DNA from: Otatea glauca
Lineage: Eukaryota > Streptophyta > Magnoliopsida > Poales > Poaceae
Reading direction: 5' to 3'
DNA: 64,000 nucleotides
NCBI GenBank assembly: GCA_036346275.1
Contig: CM070728.1
Location: 22,778,723 to 22,842,722, forward strand
How positions within the stretch are numbered: the first letter of the stretch is position 1; each line of letters begins with the position of its first letter. The notes under the pieces were generated by a model, which saw nothing but the letters and a program-made list of their open reading frames with translations, was not told the DNA's origin and made no database searches. Made by a program: the position numbers and the translations under genes. Positions 44,580 through 53,376 of this stretch are shown here, in pieces.

Positions 44580-45730
44580 ATGCTCACATCCGATCTCCGG
44601 ATGAGATTCGGGAGTGAGAGACCGGAAACTCACCTCGTGAGTGACTTGGCCACTCCATTGACCCAATCCATCCATCCATCGGCAATTCGAGGATCTTCGT
44701 TGCGTCGTTCAAGCCGTCGGGATTCGCCGCCTCCTCAAGTTCAAGATGAAGAAGTTCGGAGGGATAGTTGCGGGCCGCCAACCATGGCTCAAGTGCTTGC
44801 GATGATAGAACGAGTCGCTGACGAATACCTGTTGCTTCAAAGAGCTTGGTTCAAGGTGTGAATAACCTTGGTGCTTCAAGTTCTAGGCCTGGTTTTGGTG
44901 AAACCCCTCATCAGTCCAAGTTGGGAGAATTCTTGAAGACTCGGCCTCCAACCTTTTCTTCTTCATCAGATCCCTTGGACGCTGATGATTGGTTACGAGC
45001 TATTGGAAGTAAGTTGGCCATTGCTCAATGCAATGATCAAGAGAAGGTCCTTTATGCGTCGTACCAACTCCAGGGAGCCGCTGCAGTTTGGTGGGAAAAT
45101 TTTCAAGCGGCAAGGCCCCAAAGTCAAGAAGTTACTTGGGATATTTTTGTCGAAGCTTTCAGGAAGACGCATATTCCTTCGAGCTTGGTGAATTTAAAAA
45201 GACGGGAATTTCTTGACCTGCGTCAAGGAAATATGTCCGTAATGGAGTATCTTCACCGTTTCAATTACCTTGCTCGTTATGCGTCATCAGAAGTCAGTTC
45301 AGAGGCCCGAAGAATTGAGCACTTCCGGGACAATCTGAATAATGAAGTTAAGCATCTTCTCGCCATTCACGACTTCCACGACTTCCAAACACTCGTGGAC
45401 AAGGCTATAATCGCCGAGCATAGTTCGCGCGATGTTATGGAAAGTCGAAAGAGGAAGTGGATGGCGCGGAAAGCTGCCAGTCCGAATTTGCCGAGGCCGC
45501 GCGTTGGTCAGCCGACCAATGTTCGTCCTCTGCCTCGTCGTCGGAAGAAGCAGCAGCAGACAAAGCGTCAAGGTCGAGCACCCGGCCCAATGACCTTTTG
45601 CTCGTTCCTCGAGCAATAATGAAGGGAGGACTTCTGGAGTTCAGAATCAAGCAGCTGGTGTGACATGCTATCATTGCAAAGAGCGTGGGCATTATGCAAA
45701 TGCCTGCCCTAAAAGAGGTCAAGCGTCAGG
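44580..45730 (+). pseudogene. Gypsy gag with zinc knuckle, frameshifted
   Basis: A first frame (44580-44861) holds the N-terminal part ending near MAQVLAMIERVADEYLLLQR. A shift near 44855 leads into a 257-residue frame (44846-45619) with the retrotransposon gag core: DPLDADDWLRAIGSKL, YQLQGAAAVWWENF, KRREFLDLRQGNMSVMEYLH and RIEHFRDNLNNEVK. A further shift precedes the zinc knuckle CYHCKERGHYANAC (CX2CX4HX4C, 45665-45706). The product would form the particle and bind RNA. Only two or three single-base-scale shifts break it, so it is young or affected by sequence error. Confidence 0.85.
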
Positions 45731-45882
45731 GGCGCGATGCGTCGCAGGAGTTCAGAGACCCCTGTGTCGACCTTCGAGAGCTAGGAATTCTCGGGTTGTC
45801 AAGCTGCTGCAGCTCTTAATCGCGATCGCGAGTAGCGGTCGCCTTCATCATGTGACATTGAAGAAGCAAGTGAAGCGCGGAT

Positions 45883-46380
45883 GTGGTCTTGGGTATGTTT
45901 CCTGTGCACTCAGTACCTACTTTGGTATTATTTGATTCTGGAGCATCGCACTCGTTTATTTCTAAGAAATTTGCTGATCAGAATAACTTAGAAATTGATC
46001 TCCTCTCTGCAAAAATGATAATCTATTCCCCTGGTTCAGTCATGAATTCAATAAAGTTTTGTCCTGAGGTTAGCATTGAAATTAATGGAGTCATGTTTCA
46101 TGCTGATCTTATCCTTATAGAAACTTCAGGGTTAGAGGTAATCCTTGGTATGGATTGGTTGTCTAAGTTCAAAGGATGCATAGACTGTGCCAATCGATCT
46201 ATTTCTTTGGTTAGCCCTGAAGGAATTCCAGTTCATTTCTCTTCCATTCAAAGTTCTTCGAATTCTCAAGCTTCCCTTTGTTCAGCCATAATAAAAGATC
46301 TTAGCCAGATTCCAATTGTTTCCGAATTTCCTGATGTTTTTCGGATGAGTTGCCGGCCCGCCTCGGATAGGGACCTAGAA
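45883..46380 (+). pseudogene. Gypsy aspartic protease
   Basis: The domain is in one open frame (45883-46593). The catalytic DSGA is at 45934-45945, within LFDSGASHSFISKKFA. GLEVILGMDWLSKFKGCIDC follows, the usual plant retropepsin (RVP_2) pattern. It cuts the polyprotein in related elements. The frame runs on into the start of RT, so protease and RT are fused here as expected for pol. Confidence 0.85.
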
Positions 46381-47160
46381 TTTGTCATAAATCTTATCCA
46401 CAGGACAGCGCCTATATCCAAGCGTCCTTATCGAATGCCCCCAGATGAGTTAGTTGAACTAAAGAATCAAATTCAAGAGCAATTAAGAAAAGGCTTTATT
46501 CGACCTAGCTCTTCTCCTTGGGGTAGTCCAGTTCTTTTGTGCCTAAAAGGGCGGTGGAATACGCATGTGCGTGGACTATCGTGCATTGAATGATGTCACA
46601 ATTAAGAATAAATATCCTTTGCCTCGTATCGATGATCATTCGATCAATTGACCGGTGCTCAAATCTTTTCAAAAATTGATTTAAGACATGGGTACTATCG
46701 GTTGAAGATCAGGCGGAAGATATTCCTAAAAGCGCTTTCACCACTCGTTATGGTTTATATGAATATCTTGTGATGTCTTTCGGACTTACAAATGCTCCTG
46801 CTAATTTCATGTGTCTCATGAATAAAGTCTTCATGGAGTATTTAGATAAGTTAAGTAGTGGTGTTTATTGACGATATCCTCGTCTATTCAAAATCCGAAG
46901 AAGATCATGCGCATCACTTGCGTAAGGTTCTTGAAAAGCTTCGAGAGCATAAGCTTTATGCCAAATTCGAGAAGTGCGAATTTTGGCTAAAAGAAGTTGC
47001 TTTCCTTGGTCATATTCTTTCTAAAGGTGGTATTTCGTTGATCCCAAGTAAAGTCAAGGCTGTTTTAGTGGGAAGCTCCTCATCTGTTCCAAAATTGAAG
47101 TTTTCTCGGTCTAGCGGGATATTATCGCCGCTTTATCGAGAACTTCTCTAAAATCGCCGT
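46381..47160 (+). pseudogene. Gypsy reverse transcriptase, frameshifted
   Basis: RT begins in the protease frame with SKRPYRMPPDELVELKNQI and GFIRPSSSPWGSPVL. Then it shifts near 46545-46560. CVDYRALND, KNKYPLPRIDD and the FGLTNAPANFM motif follow in other frames. The catalytic FIDD is at 46864-46875 in a 97-residue frame (46858-47151). A stretch around 47068-47100 (expected to encode an SFLGLAGYYRRF-type motif) shows altered bases and shifts. Small indels recur every 100-200 bp. Confidence 0.85.
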
Positions 47161-47690
47161 CCTTTGACCCGACTTCTCAAGAAAGAAAAGAAGTTTGAGT
47201 GGACACTGAATGCGAAGGAAGCTTTCGGGAATTAAAGAAAAGGTTAACAACAGCTCCTGTGCTAGTGTTACCCGATGTCCATAAAAGCTTTGATGTTTAT
47301 TGTGATGCTTCAAAGAATGGGCTTGGGTGTGTGCTTATGCAAGAAGGAAAAGTCGTAGCTTACGCTTCAAATCGATTCGCGACCTCATGAGCTCAATTAT
47401 CCGACTCATGATGCGGAATTAGGCTGCGGTAGTGCACGCTTTAAAAATTTGGCGTCATTACGATTGGAAACAAATGCGGTGTATTCACAGATCATAAGAG
47501 TCTGAAATATTTCTTCACCCAGCCTGATCTAAATTTAAGACAACGAAGGTGGCTAGAGTTGATAAAAGACTACGACCTTAGCATTCAATACCATCTGGTA
47601 AAGCCAATGTCGTGGCGATGCTCGAGCGAAAACTTCATTGCCTTTCTGTTTCATCTTTGACCGATCAATTCGATCCGTAAAAGATTTCCA
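47161..47690 (+). pseudogene. Gypsy RNase H, frameshifted
   Basis: A 63-residue frame (47199-47390) has VLPDVHKSFDVYCDASKNGL, with the first catalytic Asp, and CVLMQEGKVVAYAS. After a shift come LNYPTHD, FTDHKSLKYFFTQPDLNLRQ and RWLELIKDYDLSIQYH, all standard for Gypsy RNase H. The DALSRK end motif region is disturbed near 47612. Confidence 0.8.
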
Positions 47691-48960
47691 AAAGCTTAAT
47701 TTGGGAGTTGTCGAAAAGGTTATTTGGCGCCCTAGTGGTGCAACCAACCCTTAAATCCCAGATTAAATCTGCTCGACTCAAAGATGAAGCCATTATTAAA
47801 ATCCGTGAAGAGTTGGAGCAAGGAAAGGAATCTAAATTCGTGAAAGTTCGGATGAAGTGCTTATGTTCGAAAATCGAATATATGTTCTGATGATCCGAAT
47901 TAAAAGAGTTAATTCTTAAAGAAGCCCATGAGTCTCCCTCTCAATTCACCACAGGAGTACAAAGATGTATCAAGACCTTCGGCGGGAATATTGGTGGCCC
48001 GGTTTGAAAAGGATGTCGCGCATATGTTGCAATCTGTGATGTATGTCAGCGTGTCAAAACCGAGCATCAACGCCCCGCAGACTCTCGCGACCTTTAAAGA
48101 TTCCAGAGTGGAAGTGGGAAGACGCGTCGACATGGATTTTATTCTTGGTTTGCCAAGAACCGAGAAAGGGCATGATTCCATCTGGGTAATCGTTGATCGT
48201 CGACTAAAGTGGCTCACTTTATTCGGTCAAGACTACTCATTACGGAGATAAGCTTGCCGAGTTGTATCCGGAGAATATTGTCCGTCTTCATGGCGTCCGA
48301 AGACAATTGTTTCGATCGAGGTTCCCGTTTACTTCGTTTACGGGAAAGTTTGCACCGTCTTACGGGTACTAAGTGAATTTGATCGACTTATCATCCTCGA
48401 ACAGATGGACAAGCGGAAAGGACCAATCGATTTTGGAAGACATGTTAAGAGCACGTGTCTTGTCATACGGCTCTAATTGGGAGAAAAGTTTGGCCTTCGC
48501 GAATTCTCTTATAATAACAGTTTCAATCCGATCGCAAGTATCGCCTTTTGAAGCGCTGTATGGAAGAAAATGCGAACCCTCTTTTACGGTCCGAGGTTGG
48601 AGAAAGAAAATTCTTGGCCAGATCTTATTCAAGAAGCTCAAGAGCAAGTGGACATGATCGAAGCCGTGAAAGAGGCTCGGATCTCGTCGGAAGAGATTCG
48701 CCGACAATCGCCGTCGTGAACTCGCCAAGTCGGTGACCATGTCTATCTCAAAGTCTCGCCTCTTCGTGGAATTCGTCGATTTCAAATCCGTGGAAAGTTG
48801 GCTCCTCGATTCATTGGACCGTTTCAGATCATTGGAAAGATGGGTGAGATGGCATATCAGTTAGAATTGCCACCTCAACTATCGGCGTTCATAACGTCTT
48901 CCATGTATCTCGCTTAAGAAATGTCTCCGTGTTCCTCCGCCTCGCCGATTTGGAAGGATA
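47691..48960 (+). pseudogene. Gypsy integrase, frameshifted
   Basis: Recognisable pieces: zinc-finger region remnants (about 47920-48060), the VDMDFILGLPRTEKGHDSIW core with first Asp (about 48127), an SDRGS.FTS-like second Asp region near 48310 (altered), RTNRILEDMLRA near 48415, SPFEALYGRKC near 48540, and the C-terminal VYLKVSPLRGI and FQIRGKLAPRFIGPFQIIG (about 48750-48840). Frames change many times. The enzyme would insert the cDNA. Confidence 0.8.
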
Positions 48961-48988
48961 GATCTTGACCAGATCGCCATATCGGGAG

Positions 48989-49138
48989 CATCCGGTCAGT
49001 ATCTTGGAAGAAGCTGAGCGCCAGACAAGAAATAAAATCATCAAGATGTTGAAGGTTCAATGGAGCAATCATACTGAAGACGAAGCTACCTGGGAAAGAG
49101 AAGATCACCTTCGCCAAGAGTTCCCCAATTTCTTCTAG
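48989..49138 (+). CDS. Chromodomain at the end of Gypsy pol
   Basis: Forty-nine codons from HPVSILEEAERQTRNKI to EDHLRQEFPNFF and a TAG at 49136-49138 are in one frame. The pattern (L..R......LVQW.......TWE) is that of the chromovirus chromodomain: VQWSNHTEDEATWERED. In the family it directs integration to chromatin. It is the C-terminus of the pol polyprotein and has no start codon of its own. The upstream integrase is frameshifted. Confidence 0.85.
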   Translation, partial: HPVSILEEAERQTRNKIIKMLKVQWSNHTEDEATWEREDHLRQEFPNFF

Positions 49139-49169
49139 TCATCTCCAAATCTCGGGACGAGATTTACGT

Positions 49170-49182
49170 AAGGAAGGTAGAT
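49170..49182 (+). promoter_or_regulatory. Polypurine tract of the A element
   Basis: AAGGAAGGTAGAT lies directly before LTR A3, after CTCGGGACGAGATTTACG, the usual plant Gypsy layout. Confidence 0.7.
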
Positions 49183-50184
49183 CAGAACAGCCTCAAAAAT
49201 CAAAATAATAAATAAAAATGAAATAAAAATCTTTTGTGTATTATTTTCGAAATTTCTGAATTTCCTGGATTTTCTGAATATTTGTTTGGCTTTTCTTTAA
49301 TGCAAGAATGTGAAATAAAGAATATAATAAATAGAAAATGGTAAAAAGTAAAAATGTCAATCCAACAAAAATTTACCAAAACTTCCAAAAATATCTGAGG
49401 CTCCCTCAGCTTGCTTAAGGCAGTGGGTAACCTGGATTTATAAAAATATTAATTAATCAAAGATAATCATGGGTAAAAATCTCAGGGTAAAATGGTAAAA
49501 CAATTTGGTAAAAATATCTGTAGATAATCCTGACCCAAAATTTTTATCTTGCCGACATCAAAACAGTATCAACCTCCTGTAAAAATATTAAGAATTTACT
49601 AAATCATTTTATAATTTTAAAAATTCGAAAACAGTGAATAAATAATCTGGAAAACAGTAATGTCAGAATTTTTAAAAATTAAATAATAATAATTAAAATC
49701 TTCAATTTTTACAGAAGGTGTAAAATGTCATTTTAAATCATCATAAAAAGTTTTGTAAAATAATAACTTCATTTAAATCGCAAATTAAAATAAAAACAGA
49801 ATAGGCAATGCAGTAACTGTTGCAATGTCAGAATTTTATAAAAATCATCATGCATCATAAAATGTCGAAAATTTTTCAGGAGGCTGGTAATATCCTTGCC
49901 GACCTATGGTAAAAATTTCATAAATTTTCGTGCCCGTTTGAACGTTGAAAACCCCGTTGAAACTCCGTTCGGTCCTGAGGCTTCGCGGTTTCCTTTTTCT
50001 CTCTCTCTGACGTGTGGGCTCGGGCTGTCAGTGAGCCAGCTCAGCCAACAGTCGCTGCCACCTCGCCCCCACGCGTCAGCGACCCGGCCGCGTTCTTCTC
50101 CCCTCTCCCCGCTCTCTCTCGCGCGCAGAGACGTCGTCTCTCGGTTCTTCGCAAGACCGCCCGCGTAAACCGCCTTTGAGCCCA

Positions 50185-50191
50185 TATAAAA
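50185..50191 (+). promoter_or_regulatory. TATA box of LTR A3
   Basis: TATAAAA in GAGCCCATATAAAA context, equivalent to those at 35380 and 40244. From this LTR transcription would run into the short leader and then LTR B1. Confidence 0.6.
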
Positions 50192-52414
50192 ACCCCTCCT
50201 CGCGTCGCCGCCGACCCAGCTAGCTCCTCGTGAAACCCATTCCGCCGTTGCTTTGGTCATCGTCCCCAATTCCGGCGAAAACCGCAAAGAGGGCCAAACA
50301 CCATATTTTCCACTCCTGTCCATTTCGTCCCAATCCGTTTCGCTGAAGCTTCCTCGTGCCTCCCAAGTCCATCCCGAGCCCCTACGAAACTCATTCTTCC
50401 CGGCGAGCTCCTCGCCGTGTTTTCTTCCGCCGCCACCGCGCACGGTGAAACCTTCCTCCTTCATTCATTCTTCAGCGATTGATGGGCGGTTCCTTGAGTC
50501 GCGCAGTGCTCATCCGAGTGAAAATGAAGCTTGGTTAGCTCTGGTTTTGCATCGCCGCCGCCCTCGCCGCGGTGGCATGCGCTGCTGAAACCCTCGAGCC
50601 ACCGCGCCGCCACCAAAGTGTCGCGACGGATGCCTGAACCTCGAGTGGAACCCATTCCACCCGAGAGGCTCGCTCGCCGTCGGCGAACTCCGCCAGAGCC
50701 GCCGCCGCCCTCGCCGGTGGAATCGCCTTCCGGCCGCCTCGGACCGCCGCGCGACCGTCCACTGGTTCGCGCGGATGCGCTGGCTTCGAGTGGAATCGAT
50801 TCCATCGCCCGGCTCGGTTCGCGCCGGCGAAGTTTAAGCCGCGGCCTGCTCGGGTCACCGCCAGCGGGCCCGACTGTCGGCCGCGTCTTGTTGAGGCTGC
50901 GCCGTGACATGCGGACCCTTTGTCGGCCGCAGCGCAACGCGCGATCTTGTGAACCCGCAGCGTACAGCCAGCAGAAGACGCTACCGGACGCCGACGGTGG
51001 ACCCTATTTGTCGGCGCCTCAAGCGGTTCGCCCGAAATGGAAAGCGCGTTTTCCAAAGCGTACTTTCCATTTTCGGCAATTTTCGATTTTAGTATTTAAT
51101 CAAAACCTAGATATTCATTTAGCCATAGCTTTTGAATCACTTAACAAAATTTGATGAAATAAATTTCTAAATTCATCTAAAATCCAGTAGATTCAGAATA
51201 TGCAAAAATATTTCAGAATTGAATTTTATTTGAAATTTGAATTTGATTTCAAACAAAGAGTTAGGAATATGTCATACATGGAAATTTTGCAAATAACCTC
51301 CAAATTTAGTAAAATAAATTTTATTAGAATTCTTGTAATCTCAGGAACCAGAATCTGTAATAATACTTAGGGTGTGTTATAAGAAAAATTTAAGTTATAA
51401 AATGGATAGTAAATAATGCAATAATGGCTTAAATAAATCATATCTTTAAATTGCAAAAGAAAAATAAATAAAGCATGTAGCCATTCCTGAATTGGTGAAA
51501 TTATTTTATTTGAATATTTCCATCTGATTTCTTTTTGGCCTCATTGGAATTTGGTATTTATTCGTGTCGCCTTTTACGTGTAGAACCCGATTGAACCGGT
51601 ACATTCGGCGACCGGGAGTTCGAAGTCGAGGAAAATCAGCAAGGCAAGCAAATTCCTTTGATCATGTTGAACCCAGTTTTATAAATGTTTTCATTAACTG
51701 CTGTACTGCATACTTTATTTTATTAAAGTCAGCTATATTGTGGAAACTGGTAGTTGTACCTGTAGTTACATAGAATTTCCTTGATAAGTAGAAAATTGTG
51801 ATCCTTGAAAACCCTAGATTAGCTTAGACAATATTTAATGTCAATCTGGGTTACTCACATTAGTGACATGCTTAGCCAAGCTTAAATGAACATAAAACTG
51901 TGACATGGTTAAAGACTTTGGATATGACATTTAATTGGGTATGACCATTTTTGTGGTTGGTATTTTGATTGGAAAAATGAAAATAAAACTATGGTTTAGA
52001 TGCGGGCAATTATTGGCAATAGCCGTGTGTGCATGTTTTGCACGTAGAATAGGGTGGAGATTATTGCCCGTGTCGGATTAAGGACCGAACTATGAGTTGT
52101 TTTCGTGCCAAGAAAATTCATACAACCACAAGTCTTTGGTATGGGACAGCTCTAACTTATTAAGTTGTTTAAAACTAGCTTTGCACTTGGAAGGCCGGAG
52201 TAGTACGAGTGTTTCTTAATGAATTGCTCGACGGGGCGTCCACACCGAGGTGATCATGGATTAAACGTCTACCAATATAACGATGTCGCCATATTGTGGG
52301 TAGTTCCATCATTTCTATGCTCTGAGTTCTTACTCCACAAAATGGGTTTGTCGTCATCGTCTTTGGTGCAAAGTTAGGTTTAAATAATGTATGATTATAA
52401 CATGACTCTCTGCG

Positions 52415-52515
52415 GCACACCAAAGGAAGTGTGCAAATATCGATTGCTCAAAGAGTCAGTCATGTCTTGTGGGAAAGTCTGTATACCTCTGCAGAGTGTA
52501 AAACTAATCGATTAG
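52415..52515 (+). other. Hairpins H2-H4 in LTR A3
   Basis: GCACAC-CAAAGGAA-GTGTGC (52415-52434), CTCTGCAGAG (52487-52496) and CTAATCGATTAG (52504-52515) are unchanged, while single-base differences from A1/A2 flank them. Confidence 0.65.
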
Positions 52516-53193
52516 CGGCGTCATGATCATGGACACTAGTAAAGTCATCACATAGTTAATTTGTTTTGCTTATTTTCATAAAATGTGGTTTCTACCATGC
52601 GTTGATAATATTCCACTTGTGTTGGTGGAATGATTTTGGATATAGTCGTTATACCTAAGCAATTGTGAAATATTGATGTTACTTTACGTTACTTGTAATT
52701 TACTTGCTTTTACTTAAATCTGTTTTACAATCTACTATTACGTATTTACATGTTAAAAACGACTTTATGCAAATTAACCTTAATAGCCTTTCTTTGAAAT
52801 GGCTGCATGTATTTTAGGTTTTGCATAAGTCTTGCGAGTACGTAAGTACTCAACTTGCCACTTATTGATATTTTTAGGTGAAGGATGATTTCCCAGCGAA
52901 TCTTACGTTGATGCAGGATACGGGAATTTAACGATGACTTTTCTAAGGATTTTCCTGTCGGTTACTGTGGGACAATGGGTTAAAAGGCATACTACAGAAT
53001 GTTGTCTCCACTGCAGTTTTACTTTTGGTATTGTAAAAATAATATGTAATCTTACTTCATTGTGTAATAAAGTTTGTGTATGATTGTGATAACAATTTGT
53101 ATTTGTGCGTACTAGCTCACGATCATGGGACTAATCTTGTATGCACATGGTATCCATTTTTGGTATTGATTTATCAAAAATGGGGGCCTCACA

Positions 53194-53376
53194 AGTTGGT
53201 ATCAGAGCCATGCTGACTGTAGGAAACCTAGGGTAGTCTGGGAGTAATAAAGACCTAAAACTTGACATTAGGTTTCAAACAAACTAAAATTTTGAATTAG
53301 GACATCTTACCTGTCTATTCTTTATATGAATGAAACTTCTTTTTGGATTATGCTATACCTGTTAATAACTTCTTTT
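53194..53376 (+). mobile_element. Second primer site and truncated leader after LTR A3
   Basis: TGGTATCAGAGCC (53197-53209) and about 165 bp of leader match 43266 onward nearly base for base (GGAAACCTAGGGTAGTC, AATAAAGACCTAAAACTTGA). The match ends at about 53376, where LTR B1 sequence takes over. It is the start of a second internal region, lost by deletion. A short repeat AACTTCTTTTTGGAT (about 53333 and 53367) marks the junction. Confidence 0.8.

Larger units (their letters stand above)
49183..53193 (+). mobile_element. LTR A3 (second LTR of the A element)
   Basis: About 4.0 kb, ending CCTCACA at 53193. It starts CAGAACAGCC where A1 and A2 have TGTAACAGCC, so its terminal TG is altered. 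The TATA box is at 50185-50191, hairpins H2-H4 at 52415-52515, H6 at 52836-52851 and AATAAA at 53066-53071. Unlike a normal 3' LTR it is followed by a primer binding site and leader. Confidence 0.9.
39238..53376 (+). mobile_element. Family A Gypsy element (RIRE3/RIRE8-like chromovirus) with tandem leader
   Basis: The element has two LTRs of about 4.0 kb, a tRNA-Met primer site, a pre-gag ORF, gag, protease, RT, RNase H, integrase and a C-terminal chromodomain, in Gypsy order. The chromodomain and long LTRs place it in the Tekay/Del group; the pre-gag ORF recalls orf0 of rice RIRE3/RIRE8 (from memory). The second LTR is followed by another primer site and about 170 bp of leader (53194-53376), so a partial second unit follows. 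It is inserted in LTR B1. Confidence 0.85.
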
